A stretch of 64,000 nt of DNA, taken from Prostheceraeus crozeri. Its lineage: Eukaryota; Platyhelminthes; Polycladida; Euryleptidae. Of this stretch, positions 1-10,960 are shown piece by piece. The stretch lies in contig CAJQUW010007039.1 in NCBI GenBank assembly GCA_907163375.1, forward strand, positions 186,001 to 250,000, in the 5' to 3' direction. Below the pieces are notes generated by a model that did not search any database, was not told where the DNA came from, and worked only from the letters and a program-made list of their open reading frames with translations. The position numbers and the translations under genes are program-made. How positions within the stretch are numbered: the first letter of the stretch is position 1; each line of letters begins with the position of its first letter.

Positions 1-3000
1 TGGACAGGTGTAAAATCAATTTTGATGTGAGAGTGATCTATTCTTTCCTTACAAGCCAATCTTCAGTCACAGGGAAGAGCTTGGCAGATTACATGAAGTA
101 GCAAATTGTGCAGAAAAGCTATATACCTACTATTAGAAACTATGATTTTTCTCTTATACAGTGCAGCGATTTTTGTTACAAAATCGAGACCAAAATGCAC
201 CCTGATCAAAAAAATACTAGTGAGTACAATTCATACTTATCATTGATTTTTTAAATTTCTTATCAGAAAATCTCCATAGATGGAAGGAGCCAGACAGACA
301 TCATTTTTCATATTTAATGACTTTTCCGCGTTTGATATTCATTTTCTTGACGAGTGAGTGGACACTTGCAAGTTCACCTTCTTTGATCAAAATCATTTGA
401 AATATCAGTGTATAGACAATGGTTCACAAATCCTGTCTGATTTTTGTGCTTGAAGACTATCCTTTTTCCATTCTATCTGTATGTATGTTGTACATGTACT
501 GCGTATAGGCTAACTAAACTTTTCTTTCCGGGACAGCTATAGTCTTTAATAAATCGGGTCTATGCAGTACGACATTCGCGTGTATTCACATGGCTTCAGG
601 AAAGTTCATCCAAATTTCTGATGAACTACATGCGGAGAATTTCGTTTGAAAACATTTTACTTTGACTATAAAGAGTAATGATGATTGCATGACTATTTTA
701 AAGCAGGCAATCGGATAATCGCTCTTAAAAAATGTTTATTCTCATGAAGACATATCTTCCGCACTCTACATGATCATTTATAATTCAGTTGTATGGGAAT
801 TTTTCTCGCTTCCCATGCATAGGTACACACGTCTATATTAGCCATTTATTCATCAAAGGTAGCCTGCTTTCAAACTAAAATGCAAAGTATCAGATGTCTT
901 CGATCTTATTATAAAAGAGAAAAAATGGCTTTTGTTTGTATGTTTCCAAGTAACAAAATGTTAATTAGCGAGAAAGGACATTTCGATTGATTAGAGAAAA
1001 TTGCGACTGTGATCAGACTGCGAGTGATTGCATCGACAATCAGGTACGAAAGCTTGATGCACAGATTTTTACTTAGTGCAATTATTATAGGTTACACCAC
1101 GAGAGATTACTCGGGTGCGAAGTGCGACTTTAATCGAGAGTGGTGTAGCCGAATTGTCACCACAGTTTTCAGCCAAACTGACATCATTTCTTCGATGTAT
1201 GAGTTGTATGTAGATATCAGACCACGTGACCAAAGATTTCTGAAAGCGTTTCCAAACTATCGGCAGGCAGATTTTTATTGACTAATTGGTTTGTCGGCTT
1301 TTCATAGACTCGTAGCGCACAACTGCTACCCAAGATTGCTGCATTTAGTCAGAAATTCATGAGTCGCTGTCTATCTCTGAAACTTGCTATCTATCCATTT
1401 GTAGGTATCTTTATGATAACTTACAATTGCTGCTGTTGTGATGGAGGGAATAATATTTCGATGACACAATTGATCAAATAGAGTTGGTCTTTATTTGCTT
1501 TCTTTTTTGGCAATGCAAGCCAAATAGAGTCAGGTTCACAGAATTAGATTGTCTAAGCTTATCACTTTGCTGGAAATGCAAACTGATTCAAAACGGTGAC
1601 ACGTGCAGGAACTTGCAAAGTGGACAAAAAGAAATTTTTAATACCTTGCAGAGATAGGAGAGAAGGACAAAGTGTGCCGCTTGTGCTCCGATCGACACGA
1701 TTCCTTCAGATTCGAAGATTTCAGATCATTGCGTAAAAGTTTTCTCGATAATGTTGGTCCCTCCAATCATTATTAAAAAAAGTTAGCAGGCGCACGAAAA
1801 AACGTACACAAACTTCTCTGTAGAGCTTGACATCGACTGTGTCTCTTTGCTGTGTGATCCGGTTGATAACAGTTACTGAAACTTCGCACAAATTGGCGTG
1901 TTTAATGTTGAAATGGCTGCTCATTGTTCGATAGCTATGGTATTATGTCAGCATATTGTGCCATTTTATTAGCGTTCCATGTTCCGATGCTTCCTTTCTA
2001 GTCAAACAAAGGAAGAGACGACCTGTCTAATTATGTGGTCAGGTTAGACATCAATAGTTCAGACGGGTCTGCTTGTCTTTGAGATGTTCGTCCTGCTGTT
2101 ATGCAATCATTGAACAAAATCACAAATATCTCTACGTTTGAAACTCATTCATTTGAACCTGGTTGTTGAAATGCACAGTTTAGATTCCAGGCATAGTTTT
2201 AGGAAAAATACATAGAAATCGGCTAAATGTGGTGCATCACACTTGCAAAGAATTCGCATTTGTCATACTTGTCATACTTGTCACTCTCATAACTGTGGAT
2301 GCAAGTGAATTATCATACTCTGGGCTGTGACTTCTTACACCGTTACTGTGCGACAATATAAATTGTCTGTGATGCAGGTAATTGAGTAACGAATATTCTC
2401 GAACATTCTATTCCTAGATGCCAAAGCTGAGACCACACGCATGATCCAGCCCACATAAATCAGAATATTTACCTTTGTTCAAAGTTGAACCAGTTCATAA
2501 ATGTATTCGCTAGAAAAGTCTGAGCGAAGAGTCTTTCATAAAAGTCTATAATAGATCAGAGATACACAATCGATATGAAAAATTCCATCCTGGGTGGAGC
2601 CGGGCCGGTCCGAGGCCGGTCGAGCTGAGTGACCTACTCTCAGCTTCCGTGCGGAAAGTGTCATGTAGCCTAGAATTCCCCGGAGAAAAACAGTTGCAAT
2701 TTTTAGAAGTTGACTCTTAGTTTCTGTGTTATTCAACTCCCCCTTCTTTAAACTGAAATTACAATGCTGAGATATCGAGACTTGTGACTACTAGGATACT
2801 TTATTAACTTTTCTCTTGTCTCTCTTTTTCCGAGGGTGAAACTAAGTAACAGTGGTTTTCTGATGCGCCTTTTCCGATCAGCAATTTATAGTGAGGGAAA
2901 AAGATTATCATAACACCGATCATGCCGGTCAAAAGAATGTAGACCCTGCTATTACAACCCTTTATGCATGCTGATCGAAAATTAATCACTGACATAAGTC

Positions 3001-3190
3001 TTGGCACTAGTACCCTGTCGTAGAGAAGGATGCTATGCAGTCGATTTTTTGCAGGACTTTCGTATTATGAGCAAGGAGAAGGATGAGAAGGATCGAACCA
3101 TTTTCACAGGTCTGTGCATCCATGGACTACCGATAGCTGGACATGCAAACTTAATAAGCACCCTGACATTGTTTTGCTAGATAGTCTTGC
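1..3190. other. No recognisable gene
   Basis: AT-rich DNA with only short, low-complexity open frames and no protein family, RNA gene or complete transposon that I can recognise. A small GC-rich patch near 2580-2660 has no clear identity. Confidence 0.5.
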
Positions 3191-3195
3191 TTAAA

Positions 3196-3366
3196 GTCGC
3201 CTGAGCTTATAATGTAGAATAGGAGGAACTCATCAGACTTGAACAAATTAAGACCGAAATTTTCCTGGCAGCTATAGACGCTGCGTTTCGCCCTACAAGG
3301 GCTCGTCAACATTTGCTTTAATTTGTTCATGTCTGAGGACATCTTTCTATTCTATGCTCAGGCGAA
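3196..3366 (-). repeat. Imperfect palindrome enclosing a hammerhead-like motif
   Basis: The segment at 3196-3252 (starting GTCGCCTGAGC) and the segment at 3317-3366 (ending GCTCAGGCGAA) are imperfect reverse complements of each other over about 45-55 nt. The roughly 64 nt between them contain the minus-strand hammerhead-like motif. A minus-strand transcript would fold into one long hairpin with the ribozyme at its tip. The same tail sequence (TTGTTCAAGTCTGATGA type) recurs downstream of the plus-strand motif near 3563-3580, so the tail belongs to a repeat family. Confidence 0.6.
3271..3315 (-). ncRNA. Hammerhead ribozyme-like motif (type I, decayed)
   Basis: Read on the minus strand, UUGACGA is followed by a 5-bp stem II (GCCCU/AGGGC, loop UGU), then GAAAC, a very short stem III (ACG/CGU) and a GUC cleavage triplet. 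The first stem I pairs (UG/UA type) are present. Short stem III type I hammerheads are known from Penelope-like retroelements and animal retrozymes. The first core base, normally C, is U here, which should cripple cleavage. The match to the rest of the core is close. The family assignment (Penelope-like or retrozyme) is inference, because no reverse transcriptase lies beside it. Confidence 0.6.
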
Positions 3367-3492
3367 CTGGCACTCTGCATGATTATCAGTCGTGCGGCCA
3401 AGTCGGGACAAATAAGCGCAGAGCAGCCTGTTGTTCAGCTCTTCAGATTGTTCAGCCATTCTGTGTATTTCAGGCTAGTTTGGTCCATTCCA

Positions 3493-3538
3493 AGCCGTAC
3501 TGACGAGCTCTTGCGGGCAAAACGCAGAGTGTACGGTT
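3493..3538 (+). ncRNA. Hammerhead ribozyme-like motif (type I, decayed), opposite strand
   Basis: Stem I is strong: CCGUA at 3495-3499 pairs with UACGG at 3532-3536 and can extend with a G-U and an A-U pair. The core CUGACGA at 3500-3506 is canonical. Stem II is GCUC/GGGC with a UUGC loop. The next box is AAAAC instead of GAAAC, and the cleavage triplet reads GUG instead of GUH, so it is probably inactive. It is homologous over about 120 nt to the minus-strand motif at 3271-3315, and the two form an inverted pair. Confidence 0.6.
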
Positions 3539-3619
3539 GCCAAGGAATTTTGGTGCTCAATTAGTTCAAGTCTGATGATATCTTTCAATTATGTGTATGG
3601 ATGTGTATAGCCTTATATA

Positions 3620-4530
3620 AGTCGGTCGGTATATTAAACTTCAAGTCTTGTTAATCCAGGTGCAAATGCCGACAGTTGATAGGATGTTGAGAAAGGTCCA
3701 ATAGCACGATGGTCGCGACGAGTACATAATAATGTAAAGTTATCACAGGAACAATCCTTTCCACAGAAAAGGCGATGTACTCTTCTCCTGACTCTTTCCA
3801 ATCTTTCGCTGTCTGTGTGGTCAAGACGCACGAAAAGACGAGAGTTATATTCCTACGCACTCTGCACTAACAGGTGGAAGATGCGAAAATGTCATCTTTG
3901 AGAAAAATCCCTCGCAGTCGGCGAATCACATAATGACGACTGCTGCCCTTTCTACAGATATTATTGACATGATTATCCCATTTCAATGACTCTAAGAAAG
4001 CAACTCCAAGAATCTTTATATCAGGAAACGCTTCTATGACAAACATTTCATTATGAGTTCTTGTCTTCTTTGAGACAGCTGTGTTTTGCCGTGATTAAGG
4101 TTTAAATCTTGCTCATTACACCATATTGCTACGTGCTCAATCTCAGAAGCTAGTAATTCATTGATCAACCGTTGATCAATGAATTACTAGCGTTGGTTCG
4201 TTACGAACCTGAGCGATACGGATGCAGGATGATAAGACCATCTGCAAATTTGACCATGCAAATGTCTTCACTCAGCGATACAAGAGATCCCAGATGTGAG
4301 GCAAGGAGATGAGGGAAAATGGTGGAGCACCTGAGGTAAGATCCACAATCGCTGAAACAATTTTGGATCTTAACCCTTTGTTTACAATCTCTCAGAAAAC
4401 TTGTGCACCTTCTGATGGATGCTTTTGGAAAATCATGCTCCATTAAAGACGTTGTCAGAGACGAGTGTGACAAACGATCAAAAGCTTTCAAGATATCTAA
4501 AGATGCAAGAAGAATGCCATTAATATCATT
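3620..4530 (-). mobile_element. Decayed LINE reverse transcriptase fragment (CR1/Jockey-like)
   Basis: Minus-strand translations in more than one frame give reverse transcriptase landmarks in the right order. KAFDRLSH (the lysine-aspartate motif of RT block 3) and the degenerate active-site block FADGLI lie within 4201-4491. They are followed by the thumb-type LNHGKTQ and ILGVAFLESLKWDNHV (about 3960-4100), and by a basic tail near 3650-3800. Several frame changes separate the parts, so it is a pseudogene. No endonuclease or 5' end is visible, so it is 5' truncated or cut by the transposon that begins at 4569. The clade call is tentative. Confidence 0.6.
4149..4191. repeat. Perfect 21-bp palindrome with 1-bp spacer
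   Basis: The left arm 4149-4169 (GCTAGTAATTCATTGATCAA followed by C) is the exact reverse complement of the right arm 4171-4191, with a single C between them. It lies inside the LINE fragment and interrupts its coding sense. It looks like a local inverted duplication (fold-back copying) and could extrude a cruciform. Confidence 0.9.
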
Positions 4531-5319
4531 CAGTTGTCAAACCGAACTGCAATGACATCATGAATTCGCAGGCTTGCCGTGGGAATTGATTTTGAATTTC
4601 CATTCCCATCCCATTCCCACGGGATTTTTCAGTATTTCCCATCAGAATTCCCATGGCTCATTACTCTTCCTATATACGGTTTATGGTTCTCTTCTTTCGG
4701 ACTACAAGTCGATTAACGGATTTTCGTAATTGAACTGATGAGATTAAGCGCTTTTAGTTGACCTATCTTCTGGATGAAAAAATATTGGCATGTCAATCTA
4801 TCTTATTTTGTAATTTCCAAAAATTGCAAGTTTTTACTAATTATCAAAAATATCTATCATTTTGTTTCAGGGATTAGTCAATCAATAAAGACTTCATCGA
4901 AATAGTCTTCGATTACATATAGGCCTATACATACACATATTCGCATGTCTATTCACTCTGATTCACTTCATGCGGTGCCGTAGTTGTGATGAACATGGCA
5001 AACTTCTAGCTCATCGCAATATCATATTTAAGTTTACAATACAAGTACAGTGCCTGTATACAAGCAATGAAGTCAATACTTCGCCTACGCATATTTCTAT
5101 GACTTATCAACAGAAAACAACTACTGATTTATGAATATGTGATAATGCGCTCGCTCGCATCCCATGTATTTAGGTACGGTGTAATTCCAATTCTATCTAA
5201 CTTTGATGATAAAGCTACAAATGCAAAAAGACAAATTTATATTCGAGAAACAAACGTTCATTGAAAATTTGTCCAAGGATTGACAAACGTTGCTGCTAAA
5301 AAGGCATCAAACATTAAAA

Positions 5320-5830
5320 AATATCAATGGATTGATGAAAGCTACATATTATGAAAACTCTTCAATGTAGGCCCTATTATGTATAAAGGCCTACGAATGA
5401 CAGTACTACAATCTAAGAATAGCAGATCTTCAATAAATTATCAATGGACTAACAACCGTTACTTTGAGACCCGCGTGATGCCGAATGAAGACCATCGATG
5501 GATTAACAAGCGTCACTTTGAAAACCATCAAGGCAAAAGCAAATACTCAAGAAAATATCAATGGATTAACAAACAAAATGCGGGTATAAAAACAATCATG
5601 AGAATAGCAGATACTGAAGTAAAATATCAATGGATTAACAAACGCAAAACGCTACCATGCGGCAATGAAGACTATCAAGAGAATAGCTGATGCTCTAGAA
5701 AAATATCAATGGATTAACAAACGTTTCTACGGGTATGAAAATCTAGAGAATAGCCGATGTACTAGAAAAATGTCAATGGATTAACAAACGTTGTTATGAA
5801 ATATATCAAATGAATAACAAATGTTCATGC
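5320..5830. repeat. Degenerate minisatellite in hAT copy 1
   Basis: The core TATCAATGGATTAACAAACG recurs about eight times at spacings of roughly 53-79 bp (near 5325, 5441, 5494, 5558, 5627, 5706, 5773 and a weaker one near 5807). Several spacings are close to 66 bp. The repeat therefore stays open in one plus-strand frame, giving a 103-residue reading (5379-5690) with recurring YQWINK blocks. It lies downstream of the transposase stop, opposite in strand, and is mirrored in copy 2. Confidence 0.8.
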
Positions 5831-5846
5831 AAACTTAGGAACTGAA

Positions 5847-7903
5847 TTATAATACAGTCTCTAACTTACAGGCATATTTTGTGTAAATCATAGCGCTGAG
5901 CTTGTCAGGCTTGAACCTTTTTCGAAGCTTTGATAAGAGAATCTCCGCCTCGATGAATAGTCTTTCTACAGAAGCCGATGACACTGGGGTGGAAAAAAGA
6001 ATTTTTGCACACTTTGACAAAAGTCTCATTTGTGGTCCTTTCTCTTTCCAAAAATCTTTGGTCGGATGTCTGGAGGCCACACGAATGGTCTCAAAAAACA
6101 ACATTTCTCTTTCAAGTTGTTCATGAAGCGAAGTCTTCATGCGCTTTGGGCGTGGAGCAAACAATGTCTCAAACGGATCGCTGGATGTCGAGGGCTCACG
6201 TTCCTGGCTATCACTGACTTTGTCCGTGGGGATATCAGATATATGCATTGAATCAAGCAGCTGATTCAAATAGTTCACAACACTCGATTTGAATCCTTGT
6301 ATCTCCTGCTCCCATTCATTCATGAACACCTGCAATTCTCGGGTCTTTTTGCTGGAATATCTAAGAGTTTTCACCATATCCAAAGCCGTGTTGCAGACAT
6401 CAATGCCTGACAAATAACAAGCCGCTTTTGCAAATGATGAACCACAATATGGCCACAGCTTCTTTCTCATCTGGTTTCGTAGAAGGCAGCAAGTCTCCCG
6501 AGCGATGGCAGCCACTTCTTCACTAATCTGCATTTGGAACAAGTGAATATCCAAAGTAAGATAGTTCAGGTAAGATAGATGAGAAGTTGACTCATCAACC
6601 TCAACTCTGTCAAAGAAGCACTTGCGGCTTCCATAATATCCATTAGAGATTTCAGTGAAGGTAAAGGTGGCAAATTGTCAGATACATGACAGTCTTCTTC
6701 TGACAGAAATGCAGTGTAGTTGTCCACCGCAGATCGAAGTCGAGAATGTTGAAAGCGCCATGGGCGAGTGGTGCTTTTATCAGGAATAGCACGCTTCAGT
6801 CGCTTCGCATTTTGGTCGCGTACGTTATAGAAAGATTCCACAGAAGTCAGATTAGACAGCATGCCACTTAGTAATTCTGGTGGAGACTTCTCGAAAACGT
6901 CTTTGACACAAGTCGACAAGGCATGTTCGGTACAACCAATTCTACCACCCAAGTTCAGCGTCGTTGGATAACGGCCGTCGAACGCTGCGACCATTTTCGG
7001 TTCGTTGTCACTAACTATAAAGATGGGTTGAGAGAGCTCACCCTGTTTTTCATCATCCGGTGACTTAATGCATTCTTCGAGAATTTTGAAAGTGAACGAA
7101 GCGTCGTGTGGTACATCATCCAAATCACAAATCTCAAGTGGATAACTGAACCAACGCCAATCTTTATCGAGTCCACAAGCAACAATGGCAAAATAAGAAA
7201 GTCGATGTTCATGTCTTCCAGACCAAAAATGAATCATGCATGATACACCAGCATCCGGATCGTTGAGACTGTTTCTAAAATGATGTTGCAACTTCGCATG
7301 GGATTGCTCTCCCTCAGTCATTAACCCCGATGAAATGTAAGTTCGTTCGATGGAATAGTCATTGATCTTGTTGTCTCTGTGCGTTACCGGAGAAGCGAAG
7401 TTTGCGCAAGAAGATGCAATTTGAGCCATGGCGTTGATGGACACAGTCGGATGGGCACAAACAAGCTTCACTACATGCTGCTGCCATTGTTCTTTTGCTT
7501 CTTTCGGAAGAGGAGACTTGCTTGTTGATGGAGCACACTGAAAACTTCGGTGAATGGTGAGTTGATTGGACGTCGACGTCGCCGGTGCGCAGTTTTTCTC
7601 GAGATGGCGCTTTATTGCACTGACCCCACTCTGGTTGACCCACTGTCCTCTTGTCTTCTTAAACCAAAGAAACAATTTCTTACAGGCATCACAATAAAGG
7701 AAAGGGGCCAACAATGGTTTCTTGTCGTCTCCTGAGCTCTCGGCAACCGGTGATATGTCCACTTGCACGGCCTTTATCCTCGAATCAAGATTGGCACTGC
7801 CACTGGTTAATGACTTCGGTGGCGGAACAAAAGATACACGAGCAGCAGAAATGTGCTGCTGCAGAGTTTTTTTGTCTACTTCGAAGAACTTGTTCGAAGA
7901 CAT
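5847..7903 (-). pseudogene. hAT transposase, frameshifted copy
   Basis: Relative to the intact protein of copy 2, a one-base deletion near 6630 in the codons after MEA shifts the frame. The sequence then reads as two frames, 6566-7903 (N-terminal 445 residues) and 5847-6554 (C-terminal 235 residues). The N-terminal part keeps the BED-type C2HC zinc finger (CDAC ... HLEKNC). The C-terminal part keeps the hAT dimerisation block SSASVERLF but has Ile where copy 2 has the usual Ser after Phe (RLFI versus RLFS). The other differences from copy 2 that I noticed are single substitutions. Confidence 0.93.
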
Positions 7904-8205
7904 CGCAGCGACGACCTGCCTCAGAGTGGGAACTGAAGTTGCAGACGATTATAATTACATCATATAGCTCGGTTCCTCTTTGGTCTGCAGCCTAATGAAT
8001 CATCGCCAAGCGTCAATCAGGGGAAAAGAATGTTTTGCGAGCTCACATTCCCTCACTTGAATTATCAAAAGTTGCGTAAGTGAAATTGATCATGCAGCGC
8101 ACGGGGCGAGAGAATCGGTCGGTCACTGACATGGATACTGATTCTCCTCCCGTCGGTTGACGATGCGAATTGACAGTCAGCCTCAACAGATAATACATAA
8201 TCCAG

Positions 8206-8357
<152 letters not shown>

Positions 8358-8779
8358 CTCTCATTTCTCTCAATAAGATTGATAAGCCAAGAAAAGAATT
8401 GTTGTGATGATGGTTACCGACCCGTGTTTCGTCACCCTGACAGAATCATGCTTTTTTCAGACAAGGACAGCCTGCTTACTGTAGACACACCTGTACAATG
8501 TACATGTATAAATGTTGCATTTTCACTTCAATATGTGCGTCATTCATGAGCGGCTTCGCCTAGTCATCCAGTAAGATGAGTGCAACTACAGCCTGCATTC
8601 TCGCTTTCTCACAACCTTTGCAAACCAAAAAAGAGTTGATACTTTCAAATAAGATTTAAATTTATCTTATTTTGGTGATCAAAATTTTCATTTAATTCCC
8701 ATGGGATTCCCATGACCTGAAGCAAGATTCCCATCTCATGGGAATTCCCATTCCCACGGCAAGCCTGATGTACATTGTA

Positions 8780-10960
8780 CTTGTGTGCACGTATATTTGT
8801 ATGAAATACAACCCGTGCGAAAGAAAGGTCACAATTTTAGGTTTGGATGTTGTATCTGGTGCTAGTCTCTGAAGTCACTGTCCACTGTAATTGTAACCAA
8901 TTCGGCCTGGAGACTGATGGCATGAAAAGAAAGCACGTGTGCACTTGTCTGTGCTGCTCCGCAACAGCAGTAATCAATTTGTGCCAGGCTTATCACAATC
9001 ATGCATCGCCCATGGTCGGCACGGAGTCTCTTCAGGAGGACCCATTCCGATCGAGGCAGGTCGCTTCCGCGAGTTTTGTTTGAAGTTGTTGTTATGGAAT
9101 TCCGTGGCTATTGTTGAAATGAATCCCAGAGCTCCTTACATCTGTTGCGTGCCCAGGCATGTGGAGATTGATTTTCGGCTTTTTGTTTCAGGATTTGCAT
9201 TATTCTCGAAAGGAGCATGCGAAACTGGAGTCTCTGTCTTTCGGTTGGTGAGACCCAGATATGAGGAACAAATGACTTTGATGTTGCACAGTCGGTGCAG
9301 CTCAGTGCAACAGTTGCAGAGTGTGCTTTCGCCTGCGGATGTCAGGAGACTCAATTCCACTCATCACTGGTAGTAGGTTTGCAGGGGTAGATCTCATACA
9401 CGTATCCCCAGAAATCAGCCGCATCCAGGTGCTGAGCTGGGTGTCGATTGTCCTGCTGCGTGCACTTTGTGCTGGGTTCTCAGGACGGTGAAGTCAACTT
9501 CCCACTGGTTGCTTGGGAAACAGTGCAGATGTTTGCATCGTAAGACAATCTTTGCTGTTACTCCTTGTATATGCTTCCTGTATATCAGAGTTCTGTCTGA
9601 TGTCAGACCAAGGTACAGTACTTCGTGGTCTTGACGTAAGACATTCTTTGCTGTTGGTAGGCCACCTTCAGCTCATAGTTAGCTAGTCTGCTTGATATAT
9701 TGAAGGCGGAGCTAAGTGTCTTGCGTGAACTCATTTTTTATCGTCATTTTTTAAAGTAGTTTCCGTGCTTTTCAAGATCTGAGCTGAGTGCTTGCTCTAT
9801 GGCTGTGTTAAGTCACTGCCGCGAACACCGAGTACGTGGTCATCTGTATAGCTGTATATTTTGCTCATAGTTCGGGGCAAGTCGGCCGTGTAAACATAGG
9901 AAAGCAGTAGTGCTATGACTGAACCTTATGTCACTCCGTTTGATAAGAGACATTTCCTGGCGTTTTCGCCTTTCAACAGCAGTTCGAGGCGTCTTTGGCT
10001 GATCAACTTCATGATCATGCGAACCATGTCTTGGCTGGGTAGTGGTCTTAGGAGTTTGAGGGCTATTACTCGATGCCAGACTGCATCGTACGTGGCTGAC
10101 AGGTCTATATATACGACTCCACGCTGGGATGTAACGTTTTGTGGTAGCTTTGTGGGATTGTGCTTTTCACAGGTTTTATGATGGCTACTTGAAGTATGTT
10201 GCAACTATCGTCGATGATGTCTTCAGTGGGATCTTGGAAAATAAGGTGCATAGAAGCTCGCTGATTCGAATTGCCTCCATTCGGGTTGTTGAAATTCCAC
10301 CTTGGAAGTGGTGCACTGGAGGTGGTTCGGATTATGACAGGGTGCTGAATTGATCGTTGGCCGATGTTCTGATTTGGGTGCTGTAGAAAGTGAGGTCTGG
10401 GTTAGAAAACGGATCCCAAATTCCTGAGGGGAGCGTCTTTGGCAGCATAGGGTTGCAAAGTAGATGGAGATAGGCGCTAGATGCCCAGTCAAGGAGTGCT
10501 TCTCCGATGGCACGATAATTGTGCATCGCCATGCTTTGCGTTGCCAGTTGAAGTCCTTTGATCAGAACACTCGATGAAGGAATATCAATGTTAGTTGAAT
10601 AGGTTCATTGCCAGTCGGGTTATAGATGATGACGATAACCACATTGTTTGTACTGATGGATACTGCAAGTCACTGGGTCCTGTTTCCAATGGGTAATGCA
10701 GGGAGACGTCATGAGGCAATATCATTCTTCACATGTATGGCAACTCCGTGGTGAATCGCTCCAACTAAGTTAAAGCCATGGTTAAAGCTATAGATGTTGA
10801 TTTCATTGTCCGATTTTCCGTGAGTCTGTTGAAGCATCACAAGACGGCGTACTTGCTGTCAATCTGCTGGATTGCCTCGTACTTGACTTTTGTGAGACCT
10901 TCCACATTAAGGTGAAGGATATGCGGTTCACTGGGATCTTGGAAGATTGATGATGTCATA
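8780..10960 (-). mobile_element. Decayed Jockey-like LINE with endonuclease and RT remnants
   Basis: Minus-strand reading, with frame changes, gives an APE-type endonuclease start at about 10955 (ILHLNVEGLTKVKYEAIQQI). It is followed by RT blocks: VVYIDLSATYDAVWHRV near 10110, YTADLP and YTDDHVLGVRG near 9800-9880 (a Thr replaces the usual Ala in the active-site block). Near the 3' end, PANLLPVMSGIESPDIRR at about 9345-9390 matches the LPV...PPDIRR signature common in Jockey-superfamily LINEs. Multiple stops and shifts make it dead. It adjoins hAT copy 1, and both ends are approximate. Confidence 0.7.
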
